NCBI GenBank assembly: GCA_003219215.1
Contig: QHPY01000172.1
Span: 1 to 36,949, forward strand
Direction of reading: 5' to 3'
DNA length: 36,949 nucleotides
Source of the DNA: Verrucomicrobiota bacterium
GTDB lineage: Bacteria > Verrucomicrobiota > Verrucomicrobiia > Chthoniobacterales > UBA10450
A model generated the notes under the pieces. It saw only the letters and a list, made by a program, of their open reading frames with translations. It had not been told where the DNA came from and searched no databases. Numbering within the stretch: the first letter of the stretch is position 1; each line of letters opens with the position of its first letter. The position numbers and the translations under genes are program-made. Shown here piece after piece: positions 15,362 through 24,289 of the stretch.

Positions 15362-16288
15362 ATGGAGGATTTCACTTACCATCAACCGGTGCTAGCCGCC
15401 GAAGTGGTGGAATTGCTCACGCCGCATCCGGGTTCAGTCGTTGTCGATGGAACGGTCGGCGGCGGCGGTCATACCGAAATGATTTTGAAAACGGGCGCCG
15501 ACGTTCTCGCGCTCGACCAAGATCCGGAGGCGATCGAACAGGCGCGGGAGGAACTCGCCCATTTCGGCGGCCGCGTCACCCTGCGCCAGGCAAACTTTCG
15601 GAACGCGGACAAGGTCCTCGACGAACTCGGTGTCCAGAAAATCGGGGGTGCCCTTCTCGACCTCGGTGTCTCCTCGCGTCAACTGGAAAATGCGACCCGC
15701 GGGTTCAGCATGATGCGCAACGGTCCGCTCGACATGCGAATGGACCCAAGAACGACAATCACGGCCGCTGACATTGTGAACCGCAGCACCGAAGAAGCGC
15801 TGACGCGATTGTTCCGCGACCTCGGCGAAGAACCGGCAGCGCGTCGCATCGCCAGCTTAATTGTGAAGATGCGCAAAGATTCGCCGTTCACGGAAACGCT
15901 ACAGCTCGCGCGAGCGATTGAAAAAGTTGTCGGCCGCCACGGACGCAGACATCCCGCGACGCAGACATTTCAAGCGTTGCGAATGGAAGTGAACGACGAG
16001 CTGGGCGCGCTTGAACAAGGCCTGCGCGTCTTGACAGCGCGCCTCGAGCCTGGCGCGCGCATCGCGGTCATCACTTTTCATTCTCTCGAAGACCGGATCG
16101 TGAAAAATTTCATCCGCGATCACAGCCGCGAATGGCTGGACCGGCCGGAGTGGCCGGAGCCGCGGCGCAATCCGGAATACGACTTGCGCGCGATCACTTC
16201 GAAACCGGTCGAGCCGGGCGAGAATGAGCAGAGACTGAATCCGCGCTCCCGGAGCGCAAAGTTGCGCGTGGCGGAGAAGGTCGGATGA
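15362..16288 (+). CDS. rsmH: 16S rRNA (cytosine(1402)-N4)-methyltransferase
   Basis: Methylates N4 of C1402 in 16S rRNA. 308 aa from ATG 15362, matching the usual length of about 310. HQPVLAAEVVELL begins the conserved region; DGTVGGGGHTEMIL is the SAM-binding loop. LLDLGVSSRQLEN, GPLDMRMD and VITFHSLEDRIVKNF are family motifs. The frame is also open from ATG 15287, but those 25 residues include the hairpin region and lack similarity. An AGGA lies just before 15362. The stop overlaps ftsL (ATGA). Confidence 0.93.
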   Translation: MEDFTYHQPVLAAEVVELLTPHPGSVVVDGTVGGGGHTEMILKTGADVLALDQDPEAIEQAREELAHFGGRVTLRQANFRNADKVLDELGVQKIGGALLDLGVSSRQLENATRGFSMMRNGPLDMRMDPRTTITAADIVNRSTEEALTRLFRDLGEEPAARRIASLIVKMRKDSPFTETLQLARAIEKVVGRHGRRHPATQTFQALRMEVNDELGALEQGLRVLTARLEPGARIAVITFHSLEDRIVKNFIRDHSREWLDRPEWPEPRRNPEYDLRAITSKPVEPGENEQRLNPRSRSAKLRVAEKVG

Positions 16289-16650
16289 ATCGGTCCCGCC
16301 GAAAAAATTGGAACAAGGTCAATGCCGCCTCGCTTGCGCGCTGGATTGTGCTGACTGCGTTTCTGGCGCTAACGGGGTTAAGTTATGTTTATCTGACCCT
16401 GCAACTCTACCATTTGGGTGATCGCAAGAAGGCGCTCGAGACAGAAGTGGCAAATTTGCGAATGCAAAATGAAGTGGCGAGCGCACAGATCGCCGCCCTC
16501 ACCTCGCGCTCGGCATTGCAACGCCGCCTGAAGGAAGGTTATCTCAAAATGATTCCGATCGCGGAGCATAACATTGTTCGACTGACAATGCCGACACGAA
16601 ACCAGGAAGACATTCTCCAGCCAGTTTCCAACCAGCGGGCCGCGAGATGA
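16285..16650 (+). CDS. ftsL: FtsL-like cell division protein
   Basis: 121 aa, single-pass. A basic N-terminus is followed by a membrane helix (about 20-42) and a heptad-like coiled coil (about 43-80, HLGDRKKALETEVANLRMQ). Sequence is poorly conserved in this family, so the call rests on topology, length and position between rsmH and ftsI. It would help recruit FtsI and FtsW to the septum together with a partner. It overlaps both neighbours by 4 bp. Confidence 0.8.
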   Translation: MNRSRRKNWNKVNAASLARWIVLTAFLALTGLSYVYLTLQLYHLGDRKKALETEVANLRMQNEVASAQIAALTSRSALQRRLKEGYLKMIPIAEHNIVRLTMPTRNQEDILQPVSNQRAAR

Positions 16651-18407
16651 AGTGGAACAGCCGGACAAGATGCGCACTGGTTTGCCTCGGCTTCGTTCTA
16701 CTCTTCAGCGCGTTTTCGTTTCGCTTGATCTATCTCCAGATGATCAAGCACGACCAGTACGCCGGGCTCGCGGCTGAGAAACACGTTTACAAGCAACCCA
16801 TTTTTGCCGAGCGCGGCACGATTCTCGACGCTAATAACGAAGTCCTGGCGCACAATGTTCCGGTCGAAACCGTGGTCGCTGACGCGACTCATCTGACCGA
16901 CACCGACGCGACTGTCGATCTTGTAAGCAACGAGTTGAAGCTTCCGCGCAAAGAAGTTTCGGAGAAGCTTCACGGCGACCGCCGTTACATCGTCCTGAAG
17001 CGCGAAGTGCCGAAAGCAACCAGCGATTCGCTCCGCCAAAAACTGCGCGCCCAAAATTTACGCGGCATTTATTTCGAACGAGACGCGACCCGTATTTATC
17101 CCAACGGCTTGATGCTTTGCCACGTGATCGGGTTCACCGACTTCGAGCATCACGGCATCCAAGGCGTGGAAGGTTCGCTCGATGAATATCTGCGCGGACA
17201 GGATGGCTATCGTTACATTGAGCATAACCGCGCCGGCCAGGAGCTCGTGCTTTATCGCGGCCAGGAGCGCGCGCCGCGCAACGGCTATCAGGTCCACCTG
17301 ACCGTCGATCTAAATTTACAGAACATCGTGGAGAACGAACTCGACGCCGCCATGCGCGAGTATTCGCCGAAAAAAGCGACCATCATTTTGATGCGGCCGC
17401 AGACCGGCGAAATTCTGGCGATGGCCAATCGGCCCGCGTTCGATCTCAATCACCGCTCCGAGGCGAAACCGGAGCAAATGAAAAATCGTGCCATCAGCGA
17501 CATGATGGAGCCTGGCTCCACGTTTAAGATTGTCACCGCTGCGGCCGCGCTCAACGAGCACAAGTTCCGCCTTGATTCCTACATCTTTTGCGAAAACGGA
17601 ATTTGGAACTATGGCGGCACCGCGCTGCACGATCACGCCGCTTTTACCGACCTGAGCGTCAAAGACATTCTCGTTAAATCGAGCAACGTCGGCGCAGCAA
17701 AATTGGCTGTCAGCGTCGGCGACCAGAAATTTTACGAATACATCCGGCGCTTTGGTTTCGGCGAGCGGACCGGAGTGGAGCTTCCGGGCGAAATTCCAGG
17801 ACTAATCCGTCCGCCGCAATCGTGGAGCAAAATTTCGATCACTCACATTCCGATGGGCCACGAGATTGGAGTTACTGCGCTCCAAATGACTGCGGCCATG
17901 GCCGCGATTGCCAACGGCGGCAAATTAATGACGCCGCGCATCGTAAAATCGATCACCACCAGTGATGGAAAGACAGTCAGCACGCTTTCGCCGATTGTCT
18001 TACGTGAGGTTATATCGCCGCAGACCGCAAGCCAGATTGGGAGCGCACTCCGTGGTGTAGTCAGTGATCGTGGCACCGCCGCGGCCGCCGCTGTTCCGGG
18101 TTTCATAATCGCCGGAAAGACCGGCACCGCTCAAAAAGTCGATCCACACGGCGGCTATGAAAAAGGACAGTATGTCGTTTCGTTCTGCGGTTACTTGCCG
18201 GCTGACCATCCGGAATTTGTCGGACTCGTTGTCTTGGACGACGCACAAACAAAACCTGAGCTGAATTACGGTGGCCTTGTTGCCGGCCCGATTTTTTCCC
18301 GTATCGCCGAAAAGGCCGCCCGTTATCTCGATCTTGAGCCGCATGAGGAAATTCGCAAAGCCATCCCAGTCGAGCGAGTTGCCTTAACCAACGCCCCGCG
18401 CCATTGA
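16647..18407 (+). CDS. ftsI: Septal peptidoglycan transpeptidase (class B PBP, FtsI/PBP3)
   Basis: 586 aa. One N-terminal membrane helix (about 10-30), a PBP dimerisation domain with AERGTILDANNEVLA, then the transpeptidase domain. The active-site motifs are all present: EPGSTFK (SxxK), KSSN (SxN) and KTGTAQK (KTG). No PASTA domain follows, unlike Spo/PBP2B types. It cross-links septal peptidoglycan with FtsW. It overlaps ftsL by 4 bp. Confidence 0.95.
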   Translation: MKWNSRTRCALVCLGFVLLFSAFSFRLIYLQMIKHDQYAGLAAEKHVYKQPIFAERGTILDANNEVLAHNVPVETVVADATHLTDTDATVDLVSNELKLPRKEVSEKLHGDRRYIVLKREVPKATSDSLRQKLRAQNLRGIYFERDATRIYPNGLMLCHVIGFTDFEHHGIQGVEGSLDEYLRGQDGYRYIEHNRAGQELVLYRGQERAPRNGYQVHLTVDLNLQNIVENELDAAMREYSPKKATIILMRPQTGEILAMANRPAFDLNHRSEAKPEQMKNRAISDMMEPGSTFKIVTAAAALNEHKFRLDSYIFCENGIWNYGGTALHDHAAFTDLSVKDILVKSSNVGAAKLAVSVGDQKFYEYIRRFGFGERTGVELPGEIPGLIRPPQSWSKISITHIPMGHEIGVTALQMTAAMAAIANGGKLMTPRIVKSITTSDGKTVSTLSPIVLREVISPQTASQIGSALRGVVSDRGTAAAAAVPGFIIAGKTGTAQKVDPHGGYEKGQYVVSFCGYLPADHPEFVGLVVLDDAQTKPELNYGGLVAGPIFSRIAEKAARYLDLEPHEEIRKAIPVERVALTNAPRH

Positions 18408-18435
18408 GTCCTTGGCATAAGAATGGTCAATCCTC

Positions 18436-19917
18436 ATGCAGCTCAAAACTCTTCTCGCCGCGATTCCCGTTCGCGAAATCATCGGCCCAGTTGGTCGCGC
18501 GGTGGAAAGCATCGCGTATGACTCGCGCCGTGTGCAGAGGGATGGGCTATTCGTGGCATTGCGCGGTGAAAAAAGCGATGGCCACGACTTCATCGGCCAG
18601 GCCGTTGAAAAAGGCGCCACGGTGATTGTTGCCGAGCGCGCTGAGAAACATCCACGCGCCACCTGCGTCGTTGTCGAAAATACGCGCGGCGCGCTCGCGG
18701 ATCTCTCCACGCGATTTTACAATTTTCCCGCGCGAAAATTGAAGCTCGCCGCCGTTACGGGCACCAACGGCAAAACGACGACCACTTTCCTGATCAAGCA
18801 CATTTGCGAGAAAGCGGGAATGCGCTGTGGTTTGCTTGGCACGGTGCGCTATGAAATCGGTGAGCGCGTTTTGCCCGCGGCCCGTACGACACCCGAATCG
18901 CTCGATCTTCAGGAATTGCTTGCCCAAATCGCGAACGCTGGTTGCCGCGCCGCCGCCATGGAAGTTTCCTCGCATGCGCTCGCTCAAGAGCGCACGCGCG
19001 GCATCGAGTGGGACGTCGCCGTCTTCACCAATCTGACGCAGGACCATCTCGATTATCACGGAACGATGGAAAATTATTTCGAAGCGAAGGCGAAGTTGTT
19101 CAAACAACTCCAGTTGCAGGGGAAAAAAAAGAAACCGCTCGCGATCATCAACATCGACGATCGTTATGGACGGCGGTTGCTCGAGAAGATCGACAAGAAA
19201 GTTTCGGTGGTAAGTTTCGGAATGGGAGCGCTCGCCGATTTCCGGGCATCCAATTATCGAATGGAATTTGGAGGAACCTCGTATCAGCTCGATGCGCGCG
19301 GCAAAAGTTATCTCATCCGCGTGCCATTGATCGGCCGGTTCAACGTTGCGAACTCGTTGGCTGCGCTCGCCGCCGCCAACGCGCTCGGAGTCGGCTTGCG
19401 CGAGGCCGTGATTAGTCTCGCTAAATCGCCGCAAGTTCCCGGTCGTCTCGAGATGGTTCCGGCGAAACGACAGTTCCAAGTTTTCGTTGATTACGCGCAC
19501 ACGCCCGACGCGTTGCTTAATGTTCTAAAAACTTTGCGCGAACTTGGCCCGCGGCGCTTGATTGTCGTCTTTGGTTGCGGCGGCAATCGCGACCGCGAGA
19601 AACGGCCGCTCATGGGTCAGGTTGTCGATCAGAATGCTGATTACGCCGTCATCACTTCTGATAATCCGCGCAAAGAAGATCCGGACAAAATCATCGCCGA
19701 AATCGAAAACGGATTTCGCGGTAATCATTTTGAAAAAATCACCGACCGCGCATCCGCGATTTCACGCGCAATCGAAATCGCGCAACCGCGTGACAGCGTC
19801 TTGATCGCGGGCAAAGGTCACGAAAACTACCAGCAGTTCTCCGATCACACCGTGCCGTTTGAAGACATTCAAGTGGCGCGTCGGGCGCTCGAAAATCATC
19901 CGGTAGAATTTAAATGA
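18436..19917 (+). CDS. murE: UDP-MurNAc-L-Ala-D-Glu:meso-diaminopimelate ligase
   Basis: Adds meso-diaminopimelate to the peptide stem of UDP-MurNAc. 493 aa. ATP loop TGTNGKTTTT near 115; EVSSHAL; YFEAKAKLF with the lysine that is carbamylated in Mur ligases. The DNPRKEDP motif is the marker of meso-Dap specificity. Start ATG 18436, 28 bp after ftsI. The stop overlaps murF by 4 bp. Confidence 0.96.
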   Translation: MQLKTLLAAIPVREIIGPVGRAVESIAYDSRRVQRDGLFVALRGEKSDGHDFIGQAVEKGATVIVAERAEKHPRATCVVVENTRGALADLSTRFYNFPARKLKLAAVTGTNGKTTTTFLIKHICEKAGMRCGLLGTVRYEIGERVLPAARTTPESLDLQELLAQIANAGCRAAAMEVSSHALAQERTRGIEWDVAVFTNLTQDHLDYHGTMENYFEAKAKLFKQLQLQGKKKKPLAIINIDDRYGRRLLEKIDKKVSVVSFGMGALADFRASNYRMEFGGTSYQLDARGKSYLIRVPLIGRFNVANSLAALAAANALGVGLREAVISLAKSPQVPGRLEMVPAKRQFQVFVDYAHTPDALLNVLKTLRELGPRRLIVVFGCGGNRDREKRPLMGQVVDQNADYAVITSDNPRKEDPDKIIAEIENGFRGNHFEKITDRASAISRAIEIAQPRDSVLIAGKGHENYQQFSDHTVPFEDIQVARRALENHPVEFK

Positions 19918-21305
19918 ATCCGGTGTCGATCTTACAGATGGTCGATCTTTCCGGCGCGAAGCTCGAACAGGGCGACGGAAAAAGAACGGTCGAAAGAATC
20001 AGCACCGATTCACGAACCATTAAAAAGGGCGAGCTTTTCGTAGCGCTCCGCGGCGAAAATTTCGATGGCCACAAATTTGTCCGGGCGACGGCAAAGGGCG
20101 GGGCCGCCGGCGCGATTGTCGATCTTAAATGGAAAGGAAAAGTTCCAAAGAAGTTCGCCATCATTCGGGCCCAGGACAGTTTGCTCGCCTATCAAAATCT
20201 CGCCGCGAATTATCGGAAATCGCTGCCGATCAAAGTTCTAGCCATCACCGGCAGCAATGGAAAAACGAGCACGAAAGATTTTGGTGCGTCGGTGCTAGGT
20301 CGAAAATTTCGCGTCACGAAAACGCAAGGCAACTTCAACAATCACGTCGGATTGCCACGCACAATTCTGGAAGCCACAGCGCGGGATGAAGTCGCGGTCT
20401 GGGAAATTGGGATGAACCATCCGGGCGAAGTCGCGCCACTCGCGAAAATTGCGGCGCCTGATGCCGCCATCATCACTAACATTGGCATTGCCCACGTTGA
20501 GTTCATGGGAACGCGGGAAGCGATCGCGAAAGAAAAAGGCGCGCTGGCCGAAGCTGTCGGTGCTGAAGGAACAGTGATTTTGAATGCAGACGATCCTTTC
20601 AGCAAAGGCATTGCCGGGCGTAGCCGCGCCCGCGTGATTTTCGCCGGCACAAAAGACGGAACTATTCGCGCGATCGATATTCAACAAAGCGCTGATGGAT
20701 CAGAATTCACAATTTTGGAAGGAGCGCACCAATGTCGCGCGCAATTGCCTGTTCCTGGACTGCACATGGTGCAAAATGCGCTCCTCGCCGTCGCGGCCGG
20801 GCGCACGTTCGGTCTTTCGCTCGAAGAAGCGGCAGCCGGTCTGGCTAGCGCTCCGCTCACGAAAGCACGTTTACAAATCAAAGAGATCAACGGCGTGCAA
20901 TTTCTCGACGACAGCTACAACGCGAATCCGGATTCGATGAAAGCGGCGCTGCAGACGCTGGTCGAGTTGGACACGGATGGAAAGAGAATCGCGGTCCTCG
21001 GTGAAATGCGAGAATTGGGAGAAGAAACACAGCGGGGCCATGAAGAAGTCGGAGAAGAAGCAGCGGCGTTCGGCGTCGATCAATTGATCGGTATTGGCGA
21101 AATGGGTGCCGTCATCTCGCGAGCGGCAGAAAACGCCGGGCTAGAAAAGAGCGCCGCCGTCGGATCGACATCTGAAGCCGCAAAGTTGCTGCGGAACATC
21201 GCCGTGCCGGGCGACCTCGTGTTGATCAAAGGCAGTCGGCTCGCTCGCACCGAAAATGTGATTGAAGCATTCGCGAAGCAGAGTTCGCCAGAAAGCGCGG
21301 TATGA
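19914..21305 (+). CDS. murF: UDP-MurNAc-tripeptide--D-alanyl-D-alanine ligase
   Basis: Adds D-Ala-D-Ala to complete the pentapeptide. 463 aa. Loop TGSNGKTSTKD near 109; QGNFNNHVGLP and EIGMNHPGE are typical; LDDSYNANPDSM is the MurF signature. Its first 50 residues closely resemble those of MurE upstream (DSRT, LFVALRG, DGHKF), a known shared domain. It overlaps murE and mraY by 4 bp each. Confidence 0.96.
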   Translation: MNPVSILQMVDLSGAKLEQGDGKRTVERISTDSRTIKKGELFVALRGENFDGHKFVRATAKGGAAGAIVDLKWKGKVPKKFAIIRAQDSLLAYQNLAANYRKSLPIKVLAITGSNGKTSTKDFGASVLGRKFRVTKTQGNFNNHVGLPRTILEATARDEVAVWEIGMNHPGEVAPLAKIAAPDAAIITNIGIAHVEFMGTREAIAKEKGALAEAVGAEGTVILNADDPFSKGIAGRSRARVIFAGTKDGTIRAIDIQQSADGSEFTILEGAHQCRAQLPVPGLHMVQNALLAVAAGRTFGLSLEEAAAGLASAPLTKARLQIKEINGVQFLDDSYNANPDSMKAALQTLVELDTDGKRIAVLGEMRELGEETQRGHEEVGEEAAAFGVDQLIGIGEMGAVISRAAENAGLEKSAAVGSTSEAAKLLRNIAVPGDLVLIKGSRLARTENVIEAFAKQSSPESAV

Positions 21306-22402
21306 TGTATTTTCTTCATCGGCTAAGCGATCACGTCGGCGGATTCAACGTTTTCTTTTACGTTACGTTTCGCGCGGTCGCTGCCGCGATCACAGCGTTC
21401 GTAGTGTCGCTCCTGTTCGGAAATTTCGTCATTCGAATCTTAACGGCGCTCAAACTCGGCCAGCCGATTCGCCAGGCGGCTGAGGTTCACCGGCTTGCAG
21501 AATTGCACGGGGGCAAACAAGGAACGCCGACGATGGGCGGCGTCCTGGTAATTGGCGCTGTCTTCATTTCCAGTCTTCTCTGGGCGCGTCCGGACAATCG
21601 GTTCGTCTGGCTCGCTCTCTTCGCCATGGTCTATCTCGGCGTGCTTGGCTTCGTTGATGATTATCTCAAAGTAACAAAGAAAAAATCCGACGGCGTAAGC
21701 GGCCGGATCAAACTTCTTTTCCAAATCGCCCTCGCTTTGATTATCACGGCGGTCTTTTTGACGAGCCCGCTTTTGGAAGTGCAGGCGCGCTCCCTTTATG
21801 TCCCATTTTTCAAATCGCCCGTGGTCACGAACATGGGCTGGTTCACGATCCTGTTTTTCGCGCTCGTGATTGTCGGGTCATCGAATGCCGTGAACCTGAC
21901 CGACGGCTTGGACGGTCTCGCCATCGGCTGCACCGTCACGGTGGCTTTTGCTTATGCGTTTCTTTCCTATGCGGCCGGGAATTTTCGGATCGCGGAATAT
22001 TTGCAGGTCCCATTCTATCCTTACACAGGCGAGCTGACCGTTGTTTGCGCGGCGCTCAGCGGCGCCGGTTTCGGATTTCTTTGGTTTAACTGTCACCCGG
22101 CGAGAGTTTTCATGGGCGACACCGGTTCACTCGCGATCGGCGGCTTGATCGGCGTCGTGGCGATCTGCTGTAAACAAGAATTATTACTCGTCGTTGTCGG
22201 CGGCGTCTTCGTCATTGAAGCCGTCTCGGTCATTATCCAAGTCCTGAGTTTCAAACTGACCGGCAAACGCATTTTTGCGATGTCGCCGCTCCATCACCAT
22301 TTCGAACTCGTGGGTTGGAAAGAAAACACCGTGATCGTGCGGTTTTGGATTTTGTCTGGAATTTTCGCGCTGCTCGGGCTTGCGACTTTGAAGTTGAGGT
22401 AG
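21302..22402 (+). CDS. mraY: Phospho-N-acetylmuramoyl-pentapeptide transferase
   Basis: Integral membrane enzyme that makes lipid I from UDP-MurNAc-pentapeptide and undecaprenyl phosphate. 366 aa with about ten membrane segments. GTPTMGG, FVDDYLKV with the paired aspartates, NLTDGLDGLA, FMGDTGSLAIGG and the MSPLHHHFEL signature are all seen. It starts at ATG 21302; a second ATG follows directly. Confidence 0.97.
   Translation: MMYFLHRLSDHVGGFNVFFYVTFRAVAAAITAFVVSLLFGNFVIRILTALKLGQPIRQAAEVHRLAELHGGKQGTPTMGGVLVIGAVFISSLLWARPDNRFVWLALFAMVYLGVLGFVDDYLKVTKKKSDGVSGRIKLLFQIALALIITAVFLTSPLLEVQARSLYVPFFKSPVVTNMGWFTILFFALVIVGSSNAVNLTDGLDGLAIGCTVTVAFAYAFLSYAAGNFRIAEYLQVPFYPYTGELTVVCAALSGAGFGFLWFNCHPARVFMGDTGSLAIGGLIGVVAICCKQELLLVVVGGVFVIEAVSVIIQVLSFKLTGKRIFAMSPLHHHFELVGWKENTVIVRFWILSGIFALLGLATLKLR
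22396..22399 (+). promoter_or_regulatory. Shine-Dalgarno site supporting the murD TTG start
   Basis: GAGG inside the mraY 3' end, six bases before TTG 22406. No ATG or GTG suits the conserved N-terminus, so the site decides the start. Confidence 0.6.
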
Positions 22403-22405
22403 AAA

Positions 22406-23764
22406 TTGCGTTACTCGAATCAAAACGTCGCAGTTCTGGGGGCTGGCTTGAGTGGAGCGGCGGCGGCGCTTTTACTCAAAGCAGAAGGCGCAAACGTCAC
22501 CGTCCTGGACAGCGCCGACGAGAACAAATTGCTCAAGTCGACCATCGACAATTTGCGCGCGCAAAACATTCGCGTGATTTGCGGGCAAGCGGCCGACCAG
22601 GATTCAGGCAAATACGATTTCGTTGTCTCGAGCCCGGGAATCGATCCGGCCTCGGCCCTGGCGCGCAATTTTTCGGCGCGCTCGCCACGGGACGAGTCCA
22701 TCCGATCAGCGGACAAAATCGACATCATCGGCGAGCTCGAGCTCGGCTGGCGTTCCTGCGAAACGCCAGTGATCGCGGTCACCGGCACAAACGGCAAGAC
22801 CACGACCACGGAAATGCTCGCGCAGATGTTGAATGATTGCGGGCAGGAAACAATTGCCTGCGGTAACATCGGCAAACCGCTTTCCGAAGTCGCGCGCGAG
22901 AAAACGAAATACGACGTGCTCACCGTTGAAGTGAGTTCGTTTCAATTAGAAACGATCCAGACCTTTCATCCGTCGATCGCGCTCTGGCTGAATTTCGCGC
23001 CGGACCATCTCGATCGCTACCGCTCCGTGGCCGAATATCGCGCCGCCAAGCTGCGACTCTTTGAAAACCAGACAGCTGATGACGTCGCGATCGTGAACGC
23101 GGTTGAAAGTTTGCCCGAGCTTCGTGCGCGTAAAGTCACCTTCAGCGCTTATACCAATCGGGCCGACTTTCGTTTGGCTGAAGGCGCCATCGTTTTTGAA
23201 AACAAACCGGTCTTGCGATTGAATCAGACAAAGCTGCGCGGCTCGCACAACATCGAGAATCTGATGGCGACTCTCGCCGCCGGCCACGCCCGCGGATTGG
23301 CATTTGAGAAAATGGTCCCGCCCCTTTGCGCCTACGAGCCGAAGCCGCACCGCTGCGAGTTCGTTCGGCAAATCGGCGGCGTGGATTACATCAACGATTC
23401 CAAGGCGACAAATCTCGACGCGGTCGAGAAAGCTTTGCTCACGCAAAGCAAACCGGTCGTTCTCATCGCCGGCGGAAAAGACAAAGGCTTCACCTTTGAG
23501 CCGCTTCGCAAATTGGTGAAAGAGAAAGTTCGATCGACAATTCTGATTGGCGAAATGGCGGAGCGGATTGCGCATGATTGGGACGGCGCAGTCAAAACGG
23601 AGCTCGCTACCTCGCTGGCCGACGCCGTTGAGCGCGCTTACGCCACCGCCAAATCCGGCGAAGTCGTCCTTTTTTCGCCGGGCACGTCTTCCTTCGACAT
23701 GTTCAAGAGTTACGCGGATCGCGGCGATCAGTTCCGCGCCCTCGTCCAAGCCCTCCCTCAATGA
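22406..23764 (+). CDS. murD: UDP-N-acetylmuramoylalanine--D-glutamate ligase
   Basis: Adds D-glutamate to UDP-MurNAc-L-Ala. 452 aa. N-terminal Rossmann VLGAGLSGAAAALLL; SSPGID; ATP loop TGTNGKTTTTEM; VEVSSFQLE; NDSKATNLDA near 330; AGGKDKG. The start is a TTG at 22406, supported by GAGG six bases upstream, which spans the mraY stop. The stop overlaps the next gene by 4 bp. Confidence 0.95.
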   Translation: MRYSNQNVAVLGAGLSGAAAALLLKAEGANVTVLDSADENKLLKSTIDNLRAQNIRVICGQAADQDSGKYDFVVSSPGIDPASALARNFSARSPRDESIRSADKIDIIGELELGWRSCETPVIAVTGTNGKTTTTEMLAQMLNDCGQETIACGNIGKPLSEVAREKTKYDVLTVEVSSFQLETIQTFHPSIALWLNFAPDHLDRYRSVAEYRAAKLRLFENQTADDVAIVNAVESLPELRARKVTFSAYTNRADFRLAEGAIVFENKPVLRLNQTKLRGSHNIENLMATLAAGHARGLAFEKMVPPLCAYEPKPHRCEFVRQIGGVDYINDSKATNLDAVEKALLTQSKPVVLIAGGKDKGFTFEPLRKLVKEKVRSTILIGEMAERIAHDWDGAVKTELATSLADAVERAYATAKSGEVVLFSPGTSSFDMFKSYADRGDQFRALVQALPQ

Positions 23765-24285
23765 AAAGGAAGTTCAAAATGCCAAAGCTGCTCAAATTCA
23801 GAAGAAAAAAACTCCGCGCCACAGCCGTGCGCCGGCCGCTTCGCATTGGTGCGACTGCGGCGGATTACGGTGACGTCGCCGAACCGAGCATGAAGCTATC
23901 CCGGGCGTTACTGATCGTGCTGCTGCTGCACGTCGTCGCAGTGGCCGGGATCATTGCGTTCAACGCGATCAAGACGCGGCAGGCGTCGCTGCCTTCTCCG
24001 CCAACGCCAACCACTATCGGAATCGCTTCGGCCGATACAAAACTGCAGGCGTCGGCTCTCAATTCACCGACCGCGCAGAAAGCGATTGCGAAGGCACAGC
24101 CAAAGGTTAGCGACTCCGGAAAAGTTTATGTTGTCGCGAAAGGCGATAATCCGGTGACGATCGCGAAGAAGTTCAAAGTCCCTTACGACGACTTACTTGC
24201 GCTCAATCGCATCGACGACCCGCGCAAATTGAAGATCGGACAAAAGCTTTTGATTCCCGGGAAAACATCGAAAAAGAACCAGTAA
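23761..24285 (+). CDS. LysM-domain membrane-anchored protein within the dcw cluster
   Basis: 174 aa. A very basic N-terminus (KFRRKKLRATAVRRP) precedes one membrane helix (about 45-68), a Pro/Ala/Thr-rich linker and a C-terminal LysM domain (about 121-167: VYVVAKGDNPVTIAKKF and LKIGQKLLIPG). LysM binds N-acetylglucosamine-containing glycans, so the protein should hold peptidoglycan from the inner membrane. No enzyme domain is attached. It overlaps murD by 4 bp and lies just before ftsW, so a role in septal wall work is likely but unproven. An alternative start at ATG 23779 has AAGGA nearby. Confidence 0.82.
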   Translation: MKRKFKMPKLLKFRRKKLRATAVRRPLRIGATAADYGDVAEPSMKLSRALLIVLLLHVVAVAGIIAFNAIKTRQASLPSPPTPTTIGIASADTKLQASALNSPTAQKAIAKAQPKVSDSGKVYVVAKGDNPVTIAKKFKVPYDDLLALNRIDDPRKLKIGQKLLIPGKTSKKNQ

Positions 24286-24289
24286 TGTC

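Noticed and set aside
18547-19500. 317-codon open frame on the - strand
   Set aside because: Antisense to murE, low-complexity composition, no start context or domain.
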